Below are positions 1 through 8,882 of a stretch of 64,000 nucleotides of DNA, in pieces (the stretch's first letter is position 1; each line of letters starts with the position of its first letter). The DNA is from Phycisphaerales bacterium (lineage in GTDB: Bacteria > Planctomycetota > Phycisphaerae > UBA1845 > Fen-1342). The stretch is from contig JAEUIR010000002.1 of assembly GCA_016795025.1 (NCBI GenBank), forward strand, positions 1 to 64,000. The letters run 5' to 3'. The notes beneath the pieces were generated by a model, which saw only the letters and a program-made list of their open reading frames with translations, searched no databases and was not told the DNA's origin. Both the position numbers and the translations under genes were made by a program.

Positions 1-2
1 GT

Positions 3-1190
3 GTTTGTCAGTGGATCATGATTTCCGCGGCGCTGTCGCTCGCCGCGCCGGCGCTCGCGCAGCCCGCGAACGACAATTGCACTTCGCCGCAGGCGCAATC
101 CGACATCATCACGTTCGTCGCTTCCTCAGCGGGCGCGACAAACGACGGCGCCGCGACCTGCGGTGGAACGAACGATATTTGGTTTAACTATCAGGCATCA
201 GTCACCGGCACGGTCGCGATCGACACCTGCGGCAGCGACTTTGACACGACGCTGGCGGCGTTTGATTCATGCGGCGGAACCGAACTGGCGTGCGACGATG
301 ACTCCGGCTGCGGCAATACGTCGCTCATTCAATTCGCCGTCACTGGCGGGCAGACGTATCGGCTGCGCGTCGCGGGAAAGAGCGGCGCGACCGGAAACGT
401 AGTCATCACCGCGTCAGTCGTGCCCACCGGCGGCAGCCGACCCGCCAATGACGCTTGCGAGAACGCCGAAGTCGTCAACAACGGGACCACGACGGGCACC
501 AATGTCGCTTCCACCACGGACGCGACCGCCGCGTGCGTTACGTCGGTCGCGAGCGGAAAAGACGTTTGGTACAAGTACACCGCGCCGGCAAACGGAAGCG
601 CGACGTTCGATACGCGCGCGTCGGATCAACTCGGTGGCGCGGCGATCACCGACACGGTGCTATCGGTGCTGAACGCGTGCGAGGGTACGGAGATCGCGTG
701 CAATGACGACGCGGACGCGGGAACGCTGTATTCGAGCGTCACGATCACCGTGGTCAGCGGCACGACGTATCGAATTCGCGTTGCGGGCAGTCTTGGACAA
801 TCCGGCCAGTTCATTTTGACCGTCAACGGACCGACCGCGCCGACGAACGGCAATGACAACAGCGGCGGCAACTCGAACGACAATTCATCCGGCAATGACA
901 ACGAAAACTCGAACAGCGCGGATAACACAAACAGCGGCACGGATTCGAATACGAATTCCGGCGGCGATTCCAACAGCAACACCGGCGGTTCGAATCAGAA
1001 CACCGGCGACGGCACGGGTAACGGAGCCGACAACAGCGACGGAAACGTAGACGACCCGAACGCCGCGGCCAATCAGTGCGCAGCCGGCGTCTGCGGCGGG
1101 GCGAACGCACTGTCGTTGATTCCGCTAACGCTACTTGGCATTGCATGCATGAAAGCGGGCGTCCGGCCGGCGCGGCGTCGTTCGCGATAA
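3..1190 (+). CDS. Secreted protein with two beta-sandwich repeats and a C-terminal sorting-like tail (5' end outside window)
   Basis: The frame is open to the left edge, so the true start and the first part of the signal peptide lie outside the window; an internal ATG is at 18. The visible part starts with a hydrophobic stretch ending in an ALA-Q cleavage site near 60. Two homologous repeats of about 110 residues follow. Each opens with a PAND-x-C motif and carries paired cysteines and a C-x-DD turn, similar to pre-peptidase C-terminal domains; the gene at 1799 opens with the same module. Next comes a linker of about 75 residues, almost all Asn, Ser, Asp and Gly. The end has a CAAGVCGG motif, a hydrophobic stretch and an ARRRSR cluster, a three-part tail like known sorting signals. 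It is probably exported and surface-attached; no ligand or enzyme activity can be seen. Confidence 0.8.
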   Translation, partial: VCQWIMISAALSLAAPALAQPANDNCTSPQAQSDIITFVASSAGATNDGAATCGGTNDIWFNYQASVTGTVAIDTCGSDFDTTLAAFDSCGGTELACDDDSGCGNTSLIQFAVTGGQTYRLRVAGKSGATGNVVITASVVPTGGSRPANDACENAEVVNNGTTTGTNVASTTDATAACVTSVASGKDVWYKYTAPANGSATFDTRASDQLGGAAITDTVLSVLNACEGTEIACNDDADAGTLYSSVTITVVSGTTYRIRVAGSLGQSGQFILTVNGPTAPTNGNDNSGGNSNDNSSGNDNENSNSADNTNSGTDSNTNSGGDSNSNTGGSNQNTGDGTGNGADNSDGNVDDPNAAANQCAAGVCGGANALSLIPLTLLGIACMKAGVRPARRRSR

Positions 1191-1218
1191 GGCGTATCCA
1201 TCGATGATGCTTTTGGGG

Positions 1219-1249
1219 CGGCCGGGAGATGCTCCCGGCCGTGCTTTTT
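1219..1249 (+). terminator. Rho-independent terminator
   Basis: A perfect 10-bp stem (CGGCCGGGAG with CTCCCGGCCG) and a 3-nt loop are followed by a T run. It lies 28 bases after the stop codon of the gene ending at 1190. Confidence 0.85.
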
Positions 1250-1355
1250 GGTGGCGCGCCGGGCATGACGCGATGACTTGGGGGCGTGAGTCCTCTGGGA
1301 GGCCTGATTGCGGGTATCCCACGTGAAGTGCTTCGAAAATACTGGACTGTATCAA

Positions 1356-1432
1356 TCGAGGGGGGCATCGGCGTCTCGCCGGTGCAGAGGCTTGTCCAAA
1401 TCTATCGAGGGGAGCATCGGCGTTTCGCCGTT
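1356..1432. repeat. Two copies of a dispersed palindromic repeat
   Basis: Two units at 1356-1383 and 1404-1432 share ATCGAGGGG and then GCATCGGCGT-YTCGCCG, which can fold on itself (CGGCG with CGCCG). A third copy is at 27511-27532. They lie in the gene-free stretch 1250-1798, where I see nothing else beyond the ribosome binding site of the next gene. Confidence 0.7.
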
Positions 1433-1798
1433 GCTGAGGCAGGATTTCGCACCCGACGACGATGCTCCACTCCATAATTATCCCCCGTTTTTCTGCCCCG
1501 AAGGGGGCAGCGAATGCGCCCGCCGCAAGATGGGGCTGTATGCGGGCTGAGGACGTTGCAATCAATTCGATAATATCGCCCATTGCGCAAAGATTCGCTT
1601 TTCGATTTTCTCATCCGGCGGTTAAAATCAGAGTGTGCTGGGTGCTGCGTGGGATCTCGTTCATCGCGATCCGCCTCATTCCGCGTTTGCTCATTCGGCG
1701 CGAGACTCGCGCTAAGGCATGAGCGAAGCGGATGTTTCGGCACACTCGTGAATGCATGCTTGAAGCTGTTCTTGATCCAAATGTCAGGAGAAAACCAG

Positions 1799-3586
1799 AT
1801 GCTGCGATTTTTCGGATCGGCGAGTTCTTTGCGCTTGGCGGTTGCGGCCACAGCGTTTTGTGGCGCGGCCGCGCTCGCTCAACCGGCGAATAATTCGTGC
1901 GCCAACGCGATTTCGATCGGAGACGGTAACACGGCTGGCACGACTGTTGCGGCCACGAATGACGGCACGGGTACATGCGGCGCATCGGGTACGGCCCCCG
2001 ACGTGTGGTATCGCTATATCGCGCCGGTGACCGGCACGATCAATTTGCAAACCTGCGGAGGCGCGAGCTGGGACACGGTACTGGGGGTGTGGAGCGCGTG
2101 CCCGAGCGCCGGCGGCAGCGAAATGGCGTGCAACGATGATTCGTGCGGCCTGCAATCCGGCGTGATCGCTCCGATCCAGCAGGGCACGGAGTACTGGATC
2201 CGTGTGTCGGGCTACAACGGCGCGAGCGGCGCATTCACGATGAACGTTCAATCGACGGAAGGCGGCGGGGGCGGCGGTGAAGGCGGCGATGTTGTTTATT
2301 CTGATTTCCCGGGCGTTTCCCGCTACGGCCCGGTCGGCGGGATTTACGCCTATTCGCTCGATACCTATACATGCAACATCGGCAGCGGCAATCTCTTTTG
2401 GGGCAACAGCCACAACGGCTCGCCGGAAGTCGGCTTTAACGCATATCGACTCAGCAATGGCCGGCTGATTCAGATCGGTCTGGGCTTCTGTAAGCAGGCC
2501 TGCTGCGCCGCGGCGGGAACCGGTTGCGGTCTGCCGTGCAATGGGCAGGGCGGCAGCGTGCTTGGTTCGGGCTGCCGTGACGTTTACGGCGCAGGTTACA
2601 ACTCGGCCCAGAGCCGGCTCGCGGCCCGATCGCAGGCCAACGCCTTTACCGGCGCGTTTCCGATCGTGAACAGTGGCAGCGGCGACGCAATCTTCCGCCG
2701 CTTGCAGGTCGCGGTGGCAGACATGGATCCCGCGCAGCACCCCGGAGCGCTCTACTTCATGGAAGGCGTCTACGTCGCCTTTGACGACGCGGCGGCCGGC
2801 AATGCGCACAACAATGCCACATACAAACGCTGCACCGTGAATGGCTCGTATGACTGGGCGCCGACCGGCGTACCCCAGATTGGCGTGCCGGCCATTCAGG
2901 CCTGGCAGGATCACGGCCTGGGCGTGAATACGCCTGATTCGTCGGTGACGACGGGAACGATCGATGTGCCGGATGAGGGCCGGTTCCATTACGCCTACAA
3001 AGTTCGCGATCTGGGCAACGGCACGTGGCGATACGACTACGCCGTGTTCAACCTCAATAGCGACCGCAGCGGCGGTTCGCTGTCAGTGCCGGTTCCGGCG
3101 AATACGGTCATTACGAATGTCGGATTCCACGATGTGAATTATCACAGCGGCGAGCCGTATTCGAACACCGATTGGGTTGTGAACGTCGGCCCGACAAGCG
3201 TGACCTGGTCGAGCCCGCAGACGTATGCGCAAAACCAGAACTCAAACGCGCTGCGCTGGGGCACGATGTACAACTTCTGGTTCGATGCGAATCGCCCGCC
3301 GGCCAACGCTGACATCACGCTCGGCCTGTTCAAGCCGCATTCGCCGCAGTCGGTGGTGTTTGTCGCATCCGCGCCGGCCGCGCCGTCGTTCCCGATTGGC
3401 GACATGAACTGCGACGGCGAAGTGAACAATTTCGACATCGATCCGTTCGTGCTGGCGCTGACCGACCCCGATGCTTACGCGGCGCAGTTCCCGAATTGCG
3501 ACGCGATGAACGGCGATACGAACAACGACGGCGTGTTGAACAACTTCGACATCGATCCGTTTGTGGCGCTGCTCACCGGAGGTTGA
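1799..3586 (+). CDS. Secreted protein with beta-sandwich module and C-terminal EF-hand (dockerin-like) pair
   Basis: The ATG at 1799 is preceded by AGGAG eight bases upstream, and the protein starts with a signal peptide ending in ALA-Q; the frame is open further upstream but that part looks non-coding. Mature residues to about 140 match the PPC-like repeats of the first gene (QPANNSC start, ACNDD turn). A Gly-rich hinge (GGGGGGEGG) leads to a middle domain of about 350 residues that I do not recognise. The C-terminus holds two EF-hand-like loops, [17 protein letters not shown] and [17 protein letters not shown], the dockerin-like pair also found at 23265, 28626 and in the split gene at 41911. 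The loops should bind calcium, and the protein is probably part of an extracellular or cell-surface assembly. Its partner domain is unknown. Confidence 0.88.
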   Translation: MLRFFGSASSLRLAVAATAFCGAAALAQPANNSCANAISIGDGNTAGTTVAATNDGTGTCGASGTAPDVWYRYIAPVTGTINLQTCGGASWDTVLGVWSACPSAGGSEMACNDDSCGLQSGVIAPIQQGTEYWIRVSGYNGASGAFTMNVQSTEGGGGGGEGGDVVYSDFPGVSRYGPVGGIYAYSLDTYTCNIGSGNLFWGNSHNGSPEVGFNAYRLSNGRLIQIGLGFCKQACCAAAGTGCGLPCNGQGGSVLGSGCRDVYGAGYNSAQSRLAARSQANAFTGAFPIVNSGSGDAIFRRLQVAVADMDPAQHPGALYFMEGVYVAFDDAAAGNAHNNATYKRCTVNGSYDWAPTGVPQIGVPAIQAWQDHGLGVNTPDSSVTTGTIDVPDEGRFHYAYKVRDLGNGTWRYDYAVFNLNSDRSGGSLSVPVPANTVITNVGFHDVNYHSGEPYSNTDWVVNVGPTSVTWSSPQTYAQNQNSNALRWGTMYNFWFDANRPPANADITLGLFKPHSPQSVVFVASAPAAPSFPIGDMNCDGEVNNFDIDPFVLALTDPDAYAAQFPNCDAMNGDTNNDGVLNNFDIDPFVALLTGG

Positions 3587-3653
3587 TCGAAAGCTGGTCC
3601 AACCTTGTTTTTGCGCGATTGATTGAGCCACGGCGGCGCACAGGCACGGAGAC

Positions 3654-3696
3654 AAAAGCCCCACGCAGCAGCAACGCGGCTTGTTGCAGGCTTTTT
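3654..3696. terminator. Hairpin terminator between convergent genes
   Basis: AAAAGCC (3654-3660) pairs with GGCTTTT (3689-3695), with an inner GCAAC/GTTGC stem, and a T run follows. The A run on the other side lets it act in both directions, which suits the convergent genes. A larger imperfect inverted repeat (about 3627-3642 with 3704-3719) surrounds it. The rest of 3587-3861 shows nothing else. Confidence 0.6.
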
Positions 3697-3861
3697 CTTC
3701 GACTCTGCGTCGCCGTGGTTCGCTTGAGCGTTGATCTCCTCGACCGATTCGTTGGAAAGCGATGGTGGAAAGCCGCTGCCAAATCGAAACGGCTGCGGGT
3801 GAAGCCCCATTCTGCGGCAGGGACTAAGCGGGGATTGAGCTGATCGCCGATCAGCGTCAAA

Positions 3862-4902
3862 TCATTCCAGCAACCATGATTTCATTCGATCACGATTGTC
3901 GAGAATCCAACGGACTTTTCGTCGCACCATTTGCAACACGCCGAAGCCCGGCATTGGTCCGAGTGAACCCGTGGCGGCCACCGGCACAACGCATTCGGCG
4001 ATGAGCGATTCGATCATCAAATCAGGGATCGCGCCGCGCTGGCCCGGCGAGAGCGCCGCTTTTGTGAGATATCCCGCAAAAAACCGTCGCATGCGCGATT
4101 CGTCGAAATACGACGGCCATTCTTCCGGCTGGAGGCTGCTGCGCAGAATCGAGAATTGGAGCATGCCGTTCGCGACATCGGTCACCGCAGGCTGCATTCG
4201 CGCCGAGTCCAGATCAACCACCGCCAACACGCGCGATCGGCGAAACAGCAAGTTCCCGGGGTGCCAGTCACCATGCGTGATCTGCGCCAACCAACCTGCA
4301 TAACCGGCCGCTTCGACCGATTCCGACGCATTTTCGACGCGCTCGTAGAGTTCCTGTGTGAGCGACAGCAACTCGGCTTCGTGTCCCGCGACGGAATCGT
4401 GCGAGCTCACAGTGGTCGGAATGGAATTCAATCCGTGCAATACGGCCGGCAGGGCGTGATATCCGGTTTGCGGCGCGGGCCAGCGAGTTTCGAGATCGCG
4501 CGCGGCGTTATGGAATTTCGCGAGCGTGCGTCCCGCGTGCTGCGTCTGTTCGAGCGACCGGTCGTATGGATCGCCTTCGATCAGTTCGAACAGTTCGTAA
4601 ACGTGGTCGTTCATACGCAGGACGGTCGGGCCTTCGAGCGTGTGGATGATTCGCGGGACCGGAAAACGATTTCGTCGAAGGTGGATGAGCAGGGCGTGTG
4701 TGAATGCCACGCGGCGCGGATCATCCCGCCCGGCAGCGCGGCGTTTGAGCAGATACTTGCCCGCTGTTGAGCATAGGATGAGCTTGGGGGCATGCCGCGA
4801 GCCGCGCGCAAAAGGCCGCATGCTCTCGATCAGCCCGACTTCGTATCGCGCCAGGACGTCCTTTAGCTCTTCCGGCGCAAATCGCTCACGCAGAACCGTC
4901 AT
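3862..4902 (-). CDS. Phosphotransferase, APH / CotS-homoserine kinase-like fold
   Basis: A soluble protein of 346 residues with the aminoglycoside-phosphotransferase-type kinase fold. The catalytic loop is HGDWHPGNLLF and the metal-binding Asp follows in VVDLDSA, about 20 residues later, as usual in the family. The N-terminal lobe has the KYLLKRR lysine region. Family members phosphorylate small molecules such as homoserine, choline, methylthioribose or aminoglycosides; nothing here fixes the substrate. It is divergent from the TPR gene at 5094 and stands alone on its strand. Confidence 0.8.
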   Translation of the reverse strand: MTVLRERFAPEELKDVLARYEVGLIESMRPFARGSRHAPKLILCSTAGKYLLKRRAAGRDDPRRVAFTHALLIHLRRNRFPVPRIIHTLEGPTVLRMNDHVYELFELIEGDPYDRSLEQTQHAGRTLAKFHNAARDLETRWPAPQTGYHALPAVLHGLNSIPTTVSSHDSVAGHEAELLSLTQELYERVENASESVEAAGYAGWLAQITHGDWHPGNLLFRRSRVLAVVDLDSARMQPAVTDVANGMLQFSILRSSLQPEEWPSYFDESRMRRFFAGYLTKAALSPGQRGAIPDLMIESLIAECVVPVAATGSLGPMPGFGVLQMVRRKVRWILDNRDRMKSWLLE

Positions 4903-5056
4903 GAATGCTCGACATAGGCAATCAGCCGCGGTTCAGCCAGGACGACGCGCCCGAGTCTCGCGTCGCAACCGCTTACGAGATCATAGCACGAACACCCCAT
5001 CGGCCTTTGAACCAAAAACCGCTGCAATATCTGCATCCGTGGGCTGAGCGGTGTGT

Positions 5057-5062
5057 TACAAT
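5057..5062 (+). promoter_or_regulatory. Putative -10 box (TACAAT)
   Basis: TACAAT 32 bases before the GTG start at 5094. No clear -35 box is visible. The same hexamer precedes three other genes at 32-51 bases (6004, 12579, 52212). Confidence 0.4.
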
Positions 5063-5093
5063 TATTGCATCGGGGCCTTACGGGAGAGACGTC

Positions 5094-5978
5094 GTGACGG
5101 GTCTGGCAGTTCCCATCGCGGTTATTCGGGCGGTTCTTTCGTTTTCTCAGCCGGATCTTACGGAGGCGAACCATGTCGAGCCGGTCGAGGTGGCCGAATC
5201 ATCCACCACGTCGCATTCGGCGCTTCAGGCCGCAGTTTATGATTGGCCGAGCAACGCGCAAGTCGTGAGGCGCGGCTGGCGGCGAGGATCGCAGGCACCC
5301 CAGGCGCTCTCGCCCCAGGACGTCCCGCCGCCGGAAGACCGACCGCGTTTTCCGACTGAAGTATCGCCGCGGCAGGACTTCGACAGATACGGAGTTTCTC
5401 GTTGGACGCCGTTCGGATATTACGAGTCTTACGTCGTCCTTCGCAACGAGCAGAGGCGCAATTGGCGCTTGAAATACAACTCCGACGATATGCGTCAACG
5501 CCGGGATCGTCTGCTATCGGCGCACGAAAAAGCATTTCGCAGCGGCGTCGCGCAATTGCGGGCCGGAGACGCGCGCAAGGCCATGATTACGCTATCGATG
5601 GCTGCTGAACTGAATCACAGCGATCCGGCGTCTCGCATTCATCTGATGCAGGCGCAGTTATCGATCGGGCATGTCGAAGCGGCGGCGGTTTCGTTGCGCC
5701 GCGCGCTGGAGCTTCAACCAAAGCTCGCCTATATCGATCTCAAGTTGGCTGATTCGTTCTCGTCGCCAGAAGAATGGGATGCGTGCATTGACAGCGTCAC
5801 GGCTGAGAATCTCAAGCCGGCGGCGCAGCGCGATGTTCGATTCATGATCGGCTTTCTCGAGTTTCAGCGCGGCCAGTACGACGCGGCTCATGAGGCGTTT
5901 GTATCGGCGGCAGCGCTCGGACAACGAGACGATCTAACGAAAAAGTATCTCGCGCTGACACGGCCCGCTCGCCGCTGA
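5094..5978 (+). CDS. TPR-repeat protein with N-terminal hydrophobic segment
   Basis: I chose the GTG at 5094 because GGGAGA lies six bases upstream and TACAAT sits at a suitable distance. The frame is open from 4905, but that extension would overlap the promoter. The first 20 residues are hydrophobic and could be a signal peptide or anchor. A Pro/Arg-rich region follows, then, over about the last 130 residues, helical TPR-like repeats (for example ALELQPKLAYIDLKLAD and GQYDAAHEAFVSAAALG). It is probably a protein-protein contact factor; the partner is unknown. It is co-directional with the GH3 gene at 6055, 76 bases downstream. Confidence 0.75.
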   Translation: MTGLAVPIAVIRAVLSFSQPDLTEANHVEPVEVAESSTTSHSALQAAVYDWPSNAQVVRRGWRRGSQAPQALSPQDVPPPEDRPRFPTEVSPRQDFDRYGVSRWTPFGYYESYVVLRNEQRRNWRLKYNSDDMRQRRDRLLSAHEKAFRSGVAQLRAGDARKAMITLSMAAELNHSDPASRIHLMQAQLSIGHVEAAAVSLRRALELQPKLAYIDLKLADSFSSPEEWDACIDSVTAENLKPAAQRDVRFMIGFLEFQRGQYDAAHEAFVSAAALGQRDDLTKKYLALTRPARR

Positions 5979-6003
5979 CCGCACCAACCACGCGCCGCCA
6001 CGC

Positions 6004-6009
6004 TACAAT
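6004..6009 (+). promoter_or_regulatory. Putative -10 box (TACAAT)
   Basis: GCTACAATT 46 bases before the start at 6055, in the short gap after the TPR gene. This suggests the GH3 gene has its own promoter. No -35 box was seen. Confidence 0.4.
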
Positions 6010-6054
6010 TTCGCGACGTTTTGATCGAGCGAAACTGAGCCGTGCGGAGCGCAT

Positions 6055-7743
6055 GTGGCAACCGTATTCGAATTCATCGCCGGCAATTTGGCGCGGTTGC
6101 ACGCCCGCGTGGTCTACGATCGGTTCATTCGATCATTGCGCCGCTCAGAGCAGACTCGGGCCGCCGCGCTGAAGCGCGCCTTGGCGCAGATCGTGGACAG
6201 CGAATTCGGCCGTTCGCATCGACTGGCAACTGTGCGGACGCTCGCCGACCTGCGCGGCGCAGTCCCGCTGCATACGTATGAGCAATGCCGACCGTGGATC
6301 GAGCGGGTCTGGAACGGTGAGGCCCGGGCGCTGTTTTCCCCCGAAGTGAACATCCGCATGTTCGCCACATCAAGCGGCACGACCGCGCGACAGAAGCTCG
6401 TCCCGGTAACCGATGCCTTTATCGCCGACTATCGACGCGGCTGGAACACATTCGGCCTGAAGATGTACCGCGATCATATCGATGCATTTCTTCGGGGAAT
6501 TCTTCAAAGCACAGGCCGCCACGATGAGGCCCATGCTCCATCGGGCGCTCCCTGCGGCGCGATTACCGGTTTGCTGGCGATGACGCAAAAAGGAATCGTG
6601 CGGCGTTTTTATGTGGGCGGCGTCGAAGTGGCGCAGCTTCCGACAGCCACTGCTCGCTTTTACACGCTCATGCGGCTCGGCGTGGTGCGCGATGTTGCAT
6701 ATGCGATCACCGCCAATCCGGCCACGCTGATTCAGATGGCCAAAATCGCGGATGAGAATCGTCATGAGCTGATTCGAGATGTGCACGACGGCTCGCTTTC
6801 GCCGCGCATCACCGGGAATGAGCCGCTCGCGCCGGAATTGCAGGCGCGGCTCAGCCCGAATCCGAAGCGCGCCGCGGAATTGGAGCAGTTGCTTGCGCGA
6901 CATGGCGCGCTCAGGCCACGTGATCTCTGGCATTTGTGCTTTGTGGCCTGCTGGACCGGCGGTAGCATGGGGCATTACCTGCCACGTGTGCGCGAATTGT
7001 GGGGCGACATTCCTGTCCGCGACATCGGACTGCTGGCCAGCGAAGGCCGAGTGAGCATTCCGCTCGACGACAACACGTCGATCGGCGTGTTGGATTTGTC
7101 GGCCGGCGTATTCGAGTTCATTCCTGTGGACGAATTCGACCGCGCAAATCCGACGGTGCTTGGTTCACATGAGCTGTCCGCGGGCTGTGATTACGGAGTT
7201 GTCCTGACGAACACCGCCGGGTTGATTCGCTACCGGCTGGACGACGTCGTCCGCGTTCACGGTTATCTCGAAGGCTCACCGCTCGTGGAGTTTCTGTATC
7301 GCGGCGGCCGCGTGTCATCGCTGGCCGGCGAGAAGCTTACGGAGAATCAGGTGATCGCCGCCTATCGGGACGCGATCGCAAAGGCGCAGCATCGGAATTT
7401 CGATTTTGCGCTCAACCCGGTATGGGACGAGCCGCCATATTACTGCTTGATTTGCTCGGACGAGCTCACTTCGGCGTTCGTCGACGAGTTGGATGCCGCA
7501 CTGTCGCGACAAAACGCGGAATACGCTTCTCGACGTAACTCGTTTCGTCTTGGACCCTTACGAATCATGACCGTGGGAAAAGCGGCTTTCGCGGCAATGG
7601 ACGAGCGGTTAGTCGCGCGCCAGCGCGCCCGAGCGGAGCAATACAAACGGCCGCATCTATTTACCCGAGCTGAGGATTGCGAAGCCGCCTTCGGCAAACT
7701 TCCCCCCATTTTCACATCCCCGACGAAAACCTTATCGGCCTAA
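6055..7743 (+). CDS. GH3 auxin-responsive promoter family protein (acyl-adenylating / amido-synthetase fold)
   Basis: A 562-residue protein of the GH3 family, best known from plants, where members adenylate jasmonate or auxin and join them to amino acids. Visible family features are the ATP-loop-like FATSSGTTARQKLVPV near residues 103-118 and the late GLIRYRLDDVVRVHGYLEG region, which contains the RY-x-DD core of the adenylate-forming fold. The start is GTG at 6055 with CGGAG five bases before it. There is no signal peptide, so it is cytoplasmic. GH3-like proteins occur in many bacteria with unknown substrates, and neighbouring genes give no clue. The family call is firm; the reaction is inferred. 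Confidence 0.88.
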   Translation: MATVFEFIAGNLARLHARVVYDRFIRSLRRSEQTRAAALKRALAQIVDSEFGRSHRLATVRTLADLRGAVPLHTYEQCRPWIERVWNGEARALFSPEVNIRMFATSSGTTARQKLVPVTDAFIADYRRGWNTFGLKMYRDHIDAFLRGILQSTGRHDEAHAPSGAPCGAITGLLAMTQKGIVRRFYVGGVEVAQLPTATARFYTLMRLGVVRDVAYAITANPATLIQMAKIADENRHELIRDVHDGSLSPRITGNEPLAPELQARLSPNPKRAAELEQLLARHGALRPRDLWHLCFVACWTGGSMGHYLPRVRELWGDIPVRDIGLLASEGRVSIPLDDNTSIGVLDLSAGVFEFIPVDEFDRANPTVLGSHELSAGCDYGVVLTNTAGLIRYRLDDVVRVHGYLEGSPLVEFLYRGGRVSSLAGEKLTENQVIAAYRDAIAKAQHRNFDFALNPVWDEPPYYCLICSDELTSAFVDELDAALSRQNAEYASRRNSFRLGPLRIMTVGKAAFAAMDERLVARQRARAEQYKRPHLFTRAEDCEAAFGKLPPIFTSPTKTLSA

Positions 7744-8008
7744 TTTGACAAATTTGTCGGGATGGCGATTGCGCGCAAGTCTCGCTCTCTACGCATTTTG
7801 GTGCAAACTTAAATCAAAATGTAAAAATAGTTAATTTACGAAACCGCTTGCGCTACCGAAAAAGTTAAAGTAGCTAAGGTGGGCTGTTCGATACATCCAT
7901 CACCCTTCCGGGCGCTATCGCCCGAAAAAGCGGCGTTCCGCGACTCGAAACCGACGATTTCTCGCTCGTCGACGCGGACCGAATCTGAGGCCAAAGGAGC
8001 GCAATTCC
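7744..8008. promoter_or_regulatory. AT-rich leader with perfect 12-bp palindrome
   Basis: A gap of about 265 bases, notably AT-rich for this window. It holds the perfect palindrome GACAAATTTGTC at 7747-7758, which overlaps a TTTGACA that could serve as a -35 element, and A/T tracts at about 7810-7850. It lies upstream of the sigma factor gene and may hold its promoter and an operator. Confidence 0.4.
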
Positions 8009-8782
8009 GTGAAACCCGCCAAGCCCAAACCGCAAACCAACGCACTGCTCTGGAAGAAATTCCATCGCTCGCGCAATTCGGAGAATCGCAACGCGCTGGT
8101 TGAGCAGTATGTGCCGATTGTCGACAAACTCGCCGAGATCATGGCCCGCCGCCTCTGGCCGCGTGTCTCCGCGGACGAATTGGCCAGTGCGGGGTATGAC
8201 GGTCTGATCGCCGCGGTGAGTTCTTTCGACCCGAAGCGCGGCGTTAAGTTTGAAACGTATTGCCGCCAGCGTATCGTCGGTGCGATTCGCGACTGGCAGC
8301 GCGAAATCGATCCGCTCGGCCGATCGGGCCGGAATTTCGAGCGCTCGCTGAACCACGCGGAGGAGCGGTTTCAGGCCGAACACGGGCGTCCGGCCACTTC
8401 AACCGAGCTTGCGCGTCGCATGGGGTTGTCGCTCAGCAAATTCAGCAAAATGCGGAAGACAGTCATGGCATCACACTGCGTGCCGCTCGAATCCACCATG
8501 GACCGCTTTGATGAAGGCCGCACAGGGACGATGGTGCCTGTCGACGAGGGGCCGGGGCCCTCTCAGCAAACCGAGCGCGAGCTCATCCGCGATTTTCTGA
8601 CGCGCAGCCTGAAAGAACAGGATCGACTCATCATCACGCTGTACTACTACGAGAAACTCACGATGGCCGAAATCGGCCTCGTGCTCGGCGTCAGCGAATC
8701 GCGCGTCTGCCAGCGGCACGCGGAAATTCTCGATCAGCTTCGCGTGCGGTTCTCCGACGTGCCGTGCGACCTGGTCGCCTGA
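8009..8782 (+). CDS. FliA/WhiG-family RNA polymerase sigma factor
   Basis: A 257-residue sigma-70 family protein with regions 2, 3 and 4. Region 2 is seen in LVEQYVPIVDKLAEIMARR through FETYCRQRIVGAIRDWQR, whose GAIRDWQR matches the GAi-D-lR motif of the FliA/WhiG group. Region 3 is ELARRMGLSLSKFSKMR, and the region 4 helix-turn-helix is KLTMAEIGLVLGVSESRVCQ. The GTG start at 8009 has AAAGGAG nine bases upstream. No flagellar, chemotaxis or anti-sigma gene is nearby, so its regulon cannot be read from context. A strong terminator follows at 8825. Confidence 0.9.
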   Translation: MKPAKPKPQTNALLWKKFHRSRNSENRNALVEQYVPIVDKLAEIMARRLWPRVSADELASAGYDGLIAAVSSFDPKRGVKFETYCRQRIVGAIRDWQREIDPLGRSGRNFERSLNHAEERFQAEHGRPATSTELARRMGLSLSKFSKMRKTVMASHCVPLESTMDRFDEGRTGTMVPVDEGPGPSQQTERELIRDFLTRSLKEQDRLIITLYYYEKLTMAEIGLVLGVSESRVCQRHAEILDQLRVRFSDVPCDLVA

Positions 8783-8824
8783 AGCGAAATTTTCCTTTTT
8801 CACGCTGAGTGCTTCCCACGTGCA

Positions 8825-8860
8825 GCCGGGAACCCGCAAGAGCGCGGTTCCCGGCTTTTC
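8825..8860 (+). terminator. Rho-independent terminator of the sigma factor gene
   Basis: GCCGGGAACC (8825-8834) pairs with GGTTCCCGGC (8846-8855), followed by TTTTC. The accessory island starts directly after it. Confidence 0.85.
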
Positions 8861-8861
8861 T

Positions 8862-8882
8862 GTTTGTCAGGCATGTCGTGAC
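8862..8882 (+). repeat. 21-bp junction repeat directly after a terminator
   Basis: GTTTGTCAGGCATGTCGTGA plus C. The same 21 bases with one change occur inverted at 28524-28544, also directly 3' of a terminator hairpin and T run. It may be the end or target of a mobile sequence. Confidence 0.6.

Noticed and set aside
1784-2989. Long antisense frame (401 codons) against the dockerin-type gene
   Set aside because: Composition is Arg/Ala/Val-rich with no domain, and the sense strand holds a clear secreted protein with signal peptide and EF-hands. Long antisense frames are expected in GC-rich DNA.
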